Made by a program: the position numbers and the translations under genes. The notes under the pieces were generated by a model. That model worked only from the letters and a program-made list of their open reading frames with translations. It was not told the origin of the DNA and did no database searches. A stretch of DNA of 7,918 nt, taken from an uncultured Spirochaetaceae bacterium. GTDB taxonomy: Bacteria; Spirochaetota; Spirochaetia; Treponematales; Treponemataceae. The stretch is taken from the NCBI GenBank assembly GCA_902772605.1, contig CACYBG010000039.1:1-7918 (forward strand). Direction: 5' to 3'. Shown here piece after piece: positions 1 to 6,238 of the stretch (the first letter of the stretch is position 1; each line of letters starts with the position of its first letter).

Positions 1-76
1 CATACCGAACACGGAAGTCAAGCTCCGCAGCGCCGATGATACTGGGTCCGTCCCGGGAAAGCAGGTGGCCGCCGGC
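1..76 (+). rRNA. rrf: 5S ribosomal RNA, 3' portion (5' end outside window)
   Basis: The first bases match the highly conserved 5S rRNA core: CCGAACACGGAAGT is the helix III/loop B segment, and GCGCCGATGATACTGGG is the helix IV/loop E region. The sequence closes with GGTGGCCGCCGGC, which would form the 3' strand of the terminal helix, but its 5' partner lies before base 1 and cannot be checked. About 40 bases of a gene of roughly 115 bases appear to be missing. The 3' end is placed at 76 because the oligo-T tract begins at 77; the mature end may differ by a few bases. The + orientation implies that 16S and 23S genes may lie further upstream. Confidence 0.93.
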
Positions 77-84
77 TTTTTTTT
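64..84 (+). terminator. Probable intrinsic terminator of the rRNA operon
   Basis: Eight consecutive T residues (77-84) directly follow the GC-rich 3' end of the 5S gene. The hairpin that would precede the T tract is probably the 5S terminal helix, whose other strand is outside the window, so only half of the terminator can be seen. No second hairpin follows before purB. Confidence 0.5.
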
Positions 85-192
85 GCCTCAAGAACAGAAT
101 TTTTCCCTATCTTATATTCTTGTTAAATTATTAATATTTCCTTTCCTACATGTTTAATGTTTTTAAAGCACTTATTTTCATGGATTTTCATT

Positions 193-221
193 TTGAAATA
201 TTTTTATCGTTGAAATTTTAT
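193..221 (+). promoter_or_regulatory. Candidate purB promoter
   Basis: TTGAAA (193-198) and TTTTAT (216-221) are separated by 17 bases, a fair match to a sigma-70 -35/-10 pair (the -10 matches four of six positions). The start of transcription would be near 228, leaving a leader of about 17 bases before the ATG at 245. The gap is so AT-rich that chance matches are expected. A second TTGAAA at 210-215 with TATTAT at 235-240 has a poor 19-base spacing. Confidence 0.35.
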
Positions 222-223
222 CG
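193..223 (+). repeat. Imperfect tandem direct repeat upstream of purB
   Basis: TTGAAATATTTTTATCG (193-209) is followed at once by TTGAAATTTTATCG (210-223). The second copy equals the first with three bases deleted from the AT tract. The repeat overlaps the candidate purB promoter, so it either duplicated a -35 element or is an operator-like pair about 17 bases apart. Confidence 0.6.
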
Positions 224-244
224 TTTTTGTTTCATATTATTGAT

Positions 245-1669
245 ATGGAAACTCGTAACATTTTTGAAAACATTTCTTGTATCGATCACAGATACTCATT
301 GTCGGAAGCTGAAGCATTTGCAGGCCTTTCTAAATATATTTCAGAAGAAGCTTCGGTTCGTTCTCATGCAAGATGTGAGGCGGCACTTGTCAAGGCTCAC
401 TTGAAGCTTAGAAACAAGTTGACGGATGAAATCGCCGGTAAACTTGATGCCGTAGCCGAAAACATAGACCCTGAAGAGGTTTACAAAGAAGAAGAAAAGA
501 CCAAGCACAATATCCGTGCATTGGTAAACGTAATGAAAACCAAGGTTGATTCCGACATTGGACCCCTCATTCATTTGGGTGCCACCTCAGTCGACATCCT
601 TGATACCGGACTCAGTTGCCGCATGCGTGACGTTACTCGTAATGTCGTTTTGCCTGAGCTTAAGAAACTTGAGAAGTACCTTTGTGAAATTGCAGACCGT
701 GAATCTTCAACTCCACAGGTTGGACGCACTCATGGTCAGCATGCCGTTCCCATTACATTCGGATGGGAAATTGCAGAATTCGTTGCAAGACTTGGAAAAT
801 CGATAATCCGCATTGAAGAGCTTTCAAATGACCTTGTCGGAAAACTTGCGGGACCGGTTGGAGCTTATAACGGTCCGTCAATGATAGTCAAGGATCCTGA
901 GGAACTCGAAAAGACTTATGTTGAATTCCTGGGACTCAAGCCGTCCGAGTATTCAAATCAGCTTGTAGAGCCTGAGCACGTTCTTCGTCTGCTTTTGGAG
1001 ATGAACGTAGCATTTGGAATCATCGCAAATCTGGCTGACGACCTTAGAAACCTCCAGAGATCTGAAATCGGTGAGGTGTTTGAATATTTTGCCTCAACCC
1101 AGGTCGGTTCATCAACCATGCCGCAGAAAAGGAATCCATGGAATTCCGAGCACGTCAAATCGCTTTGGAAGGCAATGTGTCCACGCGTAATTACGTTCTA
1201 TATGGACCAGATTTCAGAACATCAGCGCGATCTGACCAATTCTGCGTCACAGCGTTTTATTGCCGATTACGTCGCCGGATTCACAATGGCCGTTGCACGC
1301 ATGAATTCAGTCGTCAAGGGGCTTCAGGCGGACCGTGAAAACATGGCAAAGAACCTTGAAGGTGCCGGAGGAAAGGTCAAGGGTGGAGTCCTTGCTGAAC
1401 CTGCATACATCCTTCTTGGTGAAGCCGGATATAACGACGGTCATGAAGTAATCAGGAAGATAACTCTTGAGGCTGAAAAATCCGGAAAGACATTCTTTGA
1501 AGTGCTTAAGACCCATGAAAAGGAATATAAGGACATAACGGCTCAGCTTGAAAAACTCGGCGTTGAAAATCCTGCCAACTTCTTCGAACATCCTGCCAAT
1601 TACTGTGGTCTGGCTGCAAAGAAATCAAAGAGGCTTGCCCAGAAATATTCAGAACTGATGGAGAAATAG
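245..1669 (+). CDS. purB: Adenylosuccinate lyase
   Basis: A cytoplasmic enzyme of the fumarase/aspartase superfamily. PurB performs two beta-eliminations that release fumarate: SAICAR to AICAR in purine synthesis, and adenylosuccinate to AMP. With the ATG at 245 the protein has 474 residues, normal for the family. Visible landmarks are KHN with H88, TSVDILDT (114-121), the catalytic-His motif GRTHGQHA (160-167, H163), and the signature loop SSTMPQKRNP (289-298) bearing the catalytic serine region. QRDLTNSASQRF follows, where other PurB proteins have ERDLS-type sequence. The frame also opens at a TTG at 227, but that adds six unconserved residues; I prefer the ATG. Neither start has a Shine-Dalgarno sequence. 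The next gene begins 8 bases after the stop, suggesting co-transcription. Another lyase of the superfamily is possible but less likely. Confidence 0.88.
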   Translation: METRNIFENISCIDHRYSLSEAEAFAGLSKYISEEASVRSHARCEAALVKAHLKLRNKLTDEIAGKLDAVAENIDPEEVYKEEEKTKHNIRALVNVMKTKVDSDIGPLIHLGATSVDILDTGLSCRMRDVTRNVVLPELKKLEKYLCEIADRESSTPQVGRTHGQHAVPITFGWEIAEFVARLGKSIIRIEELSNDLVGKLAGPVGAYNGPSMIVKDPEELEKTYVEFLGLKPSEYSNQLVEPEHVLRLLLEMNVAFGIIANLADDLRNLQRSEIGEVFEYFASTQVGSSTMPQKRNPWNSEHVKSLWKAMCPRVITFYMDQISEHQRDLTNSASQRFIADYVAGFTMAVARMNSVVKGLQADRENMAKNLEGAGGKVKGGVLAEPAYILLGEAGYNDGHEVIRKITLEAEKSGKTFFEVLKTHEKEYKDITAQLEKLGVENPANFFEHPANYCGLAAKKSKRLAQKYSELMEK

Positions 1670-1677
1670 GACGTCTG

Positions 1678-2799
1678 ATGAGTGAAGAATCCTTGTACAC
1701 TGCCGCTCTGGTCGGTTGCGGTCGAATCGGTTACAGCCTGGGTCTGGATCCGAAAAGGGAGCAGCCTGCCAGTCATACGATGGCGATGAATGCAAATCCG
1801 CGTATAAATCTTGTTGCCGGGTGCGATACCGATGCACAGACTTTGTGCAGTTGGCATAATGCAAATCCGTCTGCGGCTATTTACAGGGATTCTTTGCAGA
1901 TGTATTCAAACGTTCATCCTGATATAGTCGTAGTGGCTGTAAATGAAAGCAGTCATGAAAAAGAAGCGATTGATGCAATCGTTTCACGTCCGAAACTGGT
2001 CATACTTGAAAAGCCCGTAGCATTGAACGTCAGGGAAGCGATTAAAATCCGCGATATGGCAGCAAGAAATTCCGTCCCCGTAATGGTCAATCATGAAAGG
2101 CGTTTTTCTGCAGATTACGTTTTGGCCAGGTCTTTGGTCAGGAAAATCGGGGAGCTTCAGTCCGTTCAAGGGGTGCTTTCGTCAGGAATGTCGGTTTACA
2201 ATCCGCATGAAGAGGAAACCGGAGCTTACAGTCTGCTTCATGATGGGACACATCTTGTAGATACGATTAATTTTCTGATGCATGATTTGCTTGGGGAAGG
2301 CAATCGTTCTGAGTCGGGTGAGTCGGTTTCCGGTCTCATGAAAAAAGCGATGGAAATTTCAGGTGAAAAGGATGATTCTGTCAGACCGATGCTTGAAAAT
2401 CCAGTCATAACCGGCCTTTATAAAGATGAAAAGGACTGTGTCAGGCAGCTTTCGGCCCATTATTCACTGGACTGCTGTCCGTCGGTCACCTTGAGCTTCA
2501 GCGGCAGATCCAGATATTTCGGTTTTGAAATCGACATACGGGGAACTGAAGGTCGCCTTATGATCGGAAACGGATTCTTTAAATTTTACAGGAGGCGAGA
2601 ATCCAACCTGTATTCGGGATTCTACAGCCTTTCCCGTGAAAAAATCGACAGGCCACAGAGGACGGGATATTTTTCAAACATGATTCAGAATGCAGTTGAT
2701 TTTTTGGACGGAAAATCAGCTCTGGTTTCGACCCTGCAGGACGGCATAGAAGCTCTGGCTGTACTGGAAGAAATCAAAAAGGAAATCCAAAATCCTTGA
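1678..2799 (+). CDS. Gfo/Idh/MocA-family NAD(P)-dependent oxidoreductase, substrate unknown
   Basis: A 373-residue protein with an N-terminal Rossmann fold: VGCGRIG (12-18) is the dinucleotide-binding glycine motif. LEKPVALN (110-117) is the family's EKP motif, with K112 the expected catalytic and cofactor-contacting lysine. NHERRF (138-143) and LLHDGTHLVDTINF (186-199, with D189, H192 and D195) fit the substrate-site region of the C-terminal domain. The family oxidises or reduces sugars, inositols and related polyols; nothing here fixes the substrate. Residues about 206-242 form an unusually long hydrophilic insertion where relatives usually have a short turn. It starts at an ATG 8 bases after purB, with TAGGA (1667-1671) overlapping the purB stop as a likely ribosome binding site, so it is probably translated from the purB transcript. 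No purine-specific role can be inferred from the pairing alone. No signal peptide is seen, so it should be cytoplasmic. Confidence 0.85.
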   Translation: MSEESLYTAALVGCGRIGYSLGLDPKREQPASHTMAMNANPRINLVAGCDTDAQTLCSWHNANPSAAIYRDSLQMYSNVHPDIVVVAVNESSHEKEAIDAIVSRPKLVILEKPVALNVREAIKIRDMAARNSVPVMVNHERRFSADYVLARSLVRKIGELQSVQGVLSSGMSVYNPHEEETGAYSLLHDGTHLVDTINFLMHDLLGEGNRSESGESVSGLMKKAMEISGEKDDSVRPMLENPVITGLYKDEKDCVRQLSAHYSLDCCPSVTLSFSGRSRYFGFEIDIRGTEGRLMIGNGFFKFYRRRESNLYSGFYSLSREKIDRPQRTGYFSNMIQNAVDFLDGKSALVSTLQDGIEALAVLEEIKKEIQNP

Positions 2800-2824
2800 C
2801 CTAAGTCCCTTATTTCTCTATTAT
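2796..2824 (+). promoter_or_regulatory. Sigma-70-type promoter for the lolA-rodZ-rimO-helicase unit
   Basis: TTGACC (2796-2801, five of six consensus bases) and TATTAT (2819-2824, five of six) are separated by exactly 17 bases. The -35 overlaps the TGA stop of the oxidoreductase gene (2797-2799). Transcription should start near 2831, giving a leader of about 125 bases. No intrinsic terminator is seen between the upstream gene and this promoter, so read-through from purB is possible. Confidence 0.7.
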
Positions 2825-2830
2825 ATCATG

Positions 2831-2955
2831 AGGTTTAAAGTCGGCATGAATCTATAAAAAGCATTTTAGATTTGCAGATTTTGTCGACTTCCTATCAAGC
2901 CATCCCTGGAAGGCGTCCCTGATTTGGAGCGCCAAATTTTATGGAGCATAAAAAC
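2831..2955 (+). other. Structured 5' leader of the lolA unit (putative)
   Basis: Several short inverted repeats lie between the predicted transcription start and lolA. AAGTCG (2838-2843) can pair with CGACTT (2885-2890), enclosing AATCTA (2849-2854) with TAGATT (2867-2872). CTTCC (2888-2892) can pair with GGAAG (2908-2912), competing with the first stem. GGCGTCC (2912-2918) can pair with GGAGCGCC (2926-2933, one bulged G), and ATTTGG (2922-2927) with CCAAAT (2932-2937). The last two are mutually exclusive, and both bury the GGAG at 2926-2929. Individual stems of 5-7 pairs can arise by chance, and no known riboswitch class is recognised. Confidence 0.35.
2943..2946 (+). promoter_or_regulatory. 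Ribosome binding site deciding the lolA start
   Basis: GGAG at 2943-2946 lies 9 bases before the ATG at 2956, close to the ideal distance. It sits inside the codons that would follow the alternative ATG at 2941. That upstream ATG has its own GGAG (2926-2929), but 11 bases away and inside a possible hairpin. Confidence 0.6.
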
Positions 2956-3621
2956 ATGAAAAAACTTGTTATCTGTCTGGCGGGACTTTTGTTCGCATCA
3001 ACACTGGCATTTTCTCAGATTGTTACCGCAAGTTCCTATTTTAATGATGTGAGCGACTATTACGCCAAGCTTAACACATATCGTTGTGAAATCGAAGTTG
3101 ATTCCGATGGACGCGCGATGAAGGGAAACCTCGTTTACAGTCGTCCTCAGTTCATAAAGGTAAGCTTTAACGTCAAGGGCGGTCAAATCCTTCTTTTTGA
3201 CGGAACGACCCTTCAGCTTTATCTTCCGGGACAGGAAACTCTCCTTCAGCAGCCTATAAACGAAAAGACTGCCGATGATGCATCAATTTCTCCACGCGGA
3301 CTTACGCTGTTCAAGAGGTATTACACGATTGCGTTCGAAACCGATGCTACACCGGTTCCGCTTGATGAAGGTAGCGATGTAAAGGTCGTAAACATCATGC
3401 TTTACCGCCGTGCATCATCCGAAGCCTTTGAAAGCATAAAGCTCTCGATTGATTCGGAATCCAAGCTTATCCGCCGTGTTGTCGCAACGACTCCTCAGGG
3501 TGGGGTTTACCGCTTTGACATGAAGAACTACAGGTTGAACGTACCGGTCAGTAACGGTGAATTCTATTTTGAGCCGCCTGCCTACATTACCTCTTATAAT
3601 AATTTCTTGTTCCAGGAGTAA
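2956..3621 (+). CDS. lolA: LolA-like periplasmic outer-membrane lipoprotein carrier
   Basis: LolA is a periplasmic chaperone that takes lipoproteins from the LolCDE transporter in the inner membrane and carries them to the outer membrane. From the ATG at 2956 the protein has 221 residues. It begins with a clear signal peptide: MKK, then a hydrophobic stretch to about residue 19, with a likely signal peptidase I cut near AFS/Q (20/21). No lipobox cysteine is placed for lipidation. The mature part is beta-rich, and has the LolA-like pattern GNLVYSRPQFIKVSF followed by LLFDGTTLQLYLP. The ATG at 2941 would add five residues (MEHKN) before the signal peptide and is less likely. It heads a compact unit: rodZ starts 6 bases after its stop. 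The family assignment rests on pattern recognition in a poorly conserved fold; a related LolA/LppX-like carrier cannot be excluded. Confidence 0.75.
   Translation: MKKLVICLAGLLFASTLAFSQIVTASSYFNDVSDYYAKLNTYRCEIEVDSDGRAMKGNLVYSRPQFIKVSFNVKGGQILLFDGTTLQLYLPGQETLLQQPINEKTADDASISPRGLTLFKRYYTIAFETDATPVPLDEGSDVKVVNIMLYRRASSEAFESIKLSIDSESKLIRRVVATTPQGGVYRFDMKNYRLNVPVSNGEFYFEPPAYITSYNNFLFQE
3614..3618 (+). promoter_or_regulatory. Ribosome binding site of rodZ
   Basis: AGGAG within the last codons of lolA lies 9 bases before the ATG at 3628. It is only 3 bases before the in-frame TTG at 3622, which therefore is unlikely to be the start. Confidence 0.65.
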
Positions 3622-3627
3622 TTGGAA

Positions 3628-4755
3628 ATGGACAGCTATGGAGAACAGTTAAAGAATAGTAGAGAGGAACAGGATCTTACTATAGAAGATGTCGAGGCAA
3701 AGACATCCATTACAAGGCAGTATATCGAAGCTCTGGAAAATGAAAAGAATGAAGTTTTCCCGGGCGAACCGTACATGATTGGATTCCTGAAGAATTACGC
3801 CGAGTTTTTGGGATTGAATCCAAACGAAGTCCTGAAGCTGTATCAGGCAAAGAAGATTCAGGAGTCTCCGATTCCGGTTGAACTTTTACAGAAGAAAAAG
3901 CCCAAGCTGCTTATTCCTGCAATCGTCGGAGTAGTTTTGGTGGCCTTGATCGGCGTTGGAATCTATCTTTATTTCTTCTTCCGCAACATGAATCAGCAGA
4001 AGGCTGAAAACGAACGTCTTTTGGCTGAAACGAAAAAGATTCACAGGTATGAGTTTGACGGAAAGACCGAAACCATCCGCATGTACAAGGGCGACCAGAT
4101 TCTCATCCCGGCAAAGGAAGGCGAGGGTGAAATTGTCCTGACTGTTAAGAACGTTCTGGGCGATTTGACTCTTGAAACTCCAGCCGGAAGTCAGGTTGTA
4201 AATCTTGGTGAAGAGCGTGTCCTTGATGTCGATGGAGACACTCTTTCCGACGTAATCATCTATCTTAGCGATGTTGCCGTGAATGATGAAAACCGCGGTG
4301 CACAGGTTCGTCTGCTTCTTGATGACAATACTGATGTTGTCGTTGCTCCTAGCGATGACGTTTCAACTGCCACTGCATCAACCGTTAAGGAAACCGATTA
4401 CATACCTGTTACTTCGGCAAATGCAAATCAGACCACAATCCACGAGGATACGAGACCTTATCCGTTTACTTTGACGGTTACGTTCCGCGGTCCATGTCTC
4501 TTCCGTTACAAGGTTGACAGCGGAGAAAAGACCGAAAGCTACTGTACGTCATCAAGTCCTTCACTTCCTCTTCAGGCACAGAATGGAATCCGCCTGTGGA
4601 CGAGCAACATGAATTCCTTGAGGCTCCAGATTAATGCCGGAACAAAGAGCTTCGACCTGGATATCGGTCCTGATGGACATGTTGAAGTTGAAGACATCAA
4701 GTGGGTCCATGGAAGCGATGGAAAATACCGTCTTGTAGTTGAGGGCGTTGACTGA
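3628..4755 (+). CDS. rodZ: RodZ-like membrane protein: HTH_25 domain, one membrane helix, DUF4115-type end
   Basis: RodZ links the MreB cytoskeleton to the membrane and supports elongated cell shape. The protein has 375 residues from the ATG at 3628. Residues about 3-75 form the cytoplasmic helix-turn-helix domain (EQLKNSREEQDLTIEDVEAK, then FPGEPYMIGFLKNYAEFLGL), typical of RodZ. A basic patch KKKPK (89-93) precedes a single membrane helix (about 94-118), giving the cytoplasm-in orientation. A short charged, coil-like stretch (121-136) leads into a beta-rich periplasmic region (about 140-235), a Ser/Thr/Asp-rich linker (about 237-280) and a C-terminal DUF4115-like domain with RLWTSNMNSLRLQINAG and LDIGPDGHVEV. 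The extra beta-rich region before DUF4115 is notable. Its stop is 1 base before the preferred rimO start. In spirochaetes, whose shape also depends on periplasmic flagella, the exact role is not established by sequence. Confidence 0.82.
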   Translation: MDSYGEQLKNSREEQDLTIEDVEAKTSITRQYIEALENEKNEVFPGEPYMIGFLKNYAEFLGLNPNEVLKLYQAKKIQESPIPVELLQKKKPKLLIPAIVGVVLVALIGVGIYLYFFFRNMNQQKAENERLLAETKKIHRYEFDGKTETIRMYKGDQILIPAKEGEGEIVLTVKNVLGDLTLETPAGSQVVNLGEERVLDVDGDTLSDVIIYLSDVAVNDENRGAQVRLLLDDNTDVVVAPSDDVSTATASTVKETDYIPVTSANANQTTIHEDTRPYPFTLTVTFRGPCLFRYKVDSGEKTESYCTSSSPSLPLQAQNGIRLWTSNMNSLRLQINAGTKSFDLDIGPDGHVEVEDIKWVHGSDGKYRLVVEGVD

Positions 4756-4756
4756 T

Positions 4757-6238
4757 TTGGCGACTGAAACAAACTTAAAGAAAAAATTCTATCTGGATCA
4801 GCATGGGTGTGCTAAAAATCAGGTTGACGGGGAGATTCTTGTCACCAGATTGGAGCGTCAGGGATATGAAAGGACTGACGATGCATCCCAGGCTGATTTT
4901 ATCATTATCAACAGCTGCGGATTCATTGCACCTGCGAAAGAGGAAAGCCTTAATGCCGTAATCGATGCAAGGGCTTCGTATCCGAATGCAAAAATCCTGC
5001 TTGCCGGCTGTCTGGCTGAACGTTATGCAACCACGCTCGAAAAGGAACTTCCGGAAGCAGACGGTTTTTTTGGAAACGGCGACCTTTCAAAAATCGACGG
5101 AACCGTAAAGTCTCTTTTGGACGGTGAAAGACCGGTTGTCGTTCCAGCTCAGGTCGGTGTTTGCTGCGGCGACCGAAACACGCTTTTTTCATTCAAGAGT
5201 TCCGCTTACGTAAAGATAACCGAAGGATGCAATAACCGCTGTACATTCTGCGCCATCCCCATAATCCGCGGAGAGCTTCGTTCAAGGAAGATTTCGGAAA
5301 TCGTTTCTGAAATTGAAGATTTGGTCCGAAACAGGGGAGTCCGTGAAATCAATCTGATTGGACAAGACCTTGCTGCATTTGGCTGTGGAAAAACCGATGA
5401 TGTCTGTGGCGACGGAAAAAACTGGCATGCTGAAATATTCGAAAATCTGAAATCACCCGTGATTGAAAATCCTGATTTTGACCGTGACAATGGCGGAAAA
5501 TCGTATCTTGCAAGACTGGTCGAGGAAATCTCCCGCATCGAAGGTGATTTTTGGGTCAGGCTGCTTTACATCCACCCGGATCATTTCAATCCCGACATCC
5601 TTGAAGCGATGAAAAAGGATTCCAGGTTCCTTCCGTATTTCGACATTCCGTTCCAATCTGGAGAAGACGGCATAATCAAGGCCATGAACAGAAAGGGCGG
5701 ATTTGAGTCCTACAGAAAACTTGTCGGTACCATCAGGTCTTATTTTCCAGACAGCTGCATAAGGACGACTTTTTTAACGGGATTCCCAGGTGAAAGCCCT
5801 GAGTCTGCCGAAAGGACAAGGGAATTCCTTAAGTGCATACAGAGCGACTGGAGCGGATGCTTTGAATATTCAAGTGAAGAAGATACTCCTGCATCAAGGA
5901 TGAAAGGAAAAGTCAAAGCCAAAATCGCCAGGGAAAGGTCTGAAAAACTTCGGGAAATCCAGTCGGAAATCACCCGGTCCAGATTGAAGGACAGGCTTGG
6001 AAAAATCTACGACGTTCTGATTGAAGAGATAATTGAAAACAGGGAAGGCAGCGATGAAGGCCTTGCAATCGGTCGTGCATGGTTCGAGGCTCCGGAAGTT
6101 GACGGTTCGTTTGTGGTCCGCTATGACCTGGACAATCCAAGGGAGGTTGCGCTTGTCGTTCCCGGTGCAGTCGTAAAGGCTAGGGCCGTAGCTTCATCAC
6201 AGGTTGACGTTGACGGAGTTTTGTGTGAATCCAGATGA
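4757..6238 (+). CDS. rimO: Ribosomal protein S12 methylthiotransferase RimO
   Basis: RimO is a radical-SAM enzyme that adds a methylthio group to the beta-carbon of a conserved aspartate of ribosomal protein S12. From the TTG at 4757 it has 493 residues. The N-terminal UPF0004 domain shows the three cysteines for one 4Fe-4S cluster: HGCAKNQVDGE (C18), INSCGFI (C54) and AGCLAERY (C85). The radical-SAM motif TEGCNNRCTFC carries C158, C162 and C165. SCGFI and the Cys-Ala-Ile-Pro-Ile-Ile-Arg-Gly context favour RimO over the tRNA enzyme MiaB. A TRAM domain fills about 413-485. Residues about 210-247 are an insertion not expected in E. coli RimO. No ATG is suitable: in-frame TTGs occur at 4739, 4748 and 4757. 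I chose 4757, just after the rodZ stop, with GAGGG (4741-4745) 11 bases upstream; the exact start is uncertain. Confidence 0.9.
   Translation: MATETNLKKKFYLDQHGCAKNQVDGEILVTRLERQGYERTDDASQADFIIINSCGFIAPAKEESLNAVIDARASYPNAKILLAGCLAERYATTLEKELPEADGFFGNGDLSKIDGTVKSLLDGERPVVVPAQVGVCCGDRNTLFSFKSSAYVKITEGCNNRCTFCAIPIIRGELRSRKISEIVSEIEDLVRNRGVREINLIGQDLAAFGCGKTDDVCGDGKNWHAEIFENLKSPVIENPDFDRDNGGKSYLARLVEEISRIEGDFWVRLLYIHPDHFNPDILEAMKKDSRFLPYFDIPFQSGEDGIIKAMNRKGGFESYRKLVGTIRSYFPDSCIRTTFLTGFPGESPESAERTREFLKCIQSDWSGCFEYSSEEDTPASRMKGKVKAKIARERSEKLREIQSEITRSRLKDRLGKIYDVLIEEIIENREGSDEGLAIGRAWFEAPEVDGSFVVRYDLDNPREVALVVPGAVVKARAVASSQVDVDGVLCESR
6215..6218 (+). promoter_or_regulatory. Ribosome binding site deciding the helicase start
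   Basis: GGAG inside the 3' end of rimO lies 6 bases before the GTG at 6225. This is the best-placed site for the helicase frame, which is closed upstream by a TAG at 6189-6191. The ATG at 6235 is in another frame. Confidence 0.7.

Noticed and set aside
89..122. CAAGAA/TTCTTG inverted repeat downstream of the 5S gene as a second terminator or processing hairpin
   Set aside because: Only six pairs around a 22-base loop, AT-rich, and not followed by an oligo-T tract; chance is likely.
150..404. 84-codon open frame on the + strand overlapping the start of purB
   Set aside because: Its sequence is Phe/Leu-rich from AT-rich DNA, has no ribosome binding site or recognisable domain, and overlaps the well-supported purB frame.
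2828..2857. Nine-codon leader-peptide frame (MRFKVGMNL) before lolA
   Set aside because: Its ATG lies just upstream of the predicted transcription start, it has no ribosome binding site, and it has no run of a regulatory amino acid codon.
2857..2867. AAAAGCATTTT as a terminator hairpin after the oxidoreductase gene
   Set aside because: Four A-T pairs with a three-base loop are too weak, and the site lies downstream of the predicted promoter for the next unit.
5206..5538. 110-codon open frame on the - strand inside rimO
   Set aside because: It lies opposite the radical-SAM motif, is rich in Ser/Pro/Arg as expected for an antisense shadow, and has no recognisable start signal.
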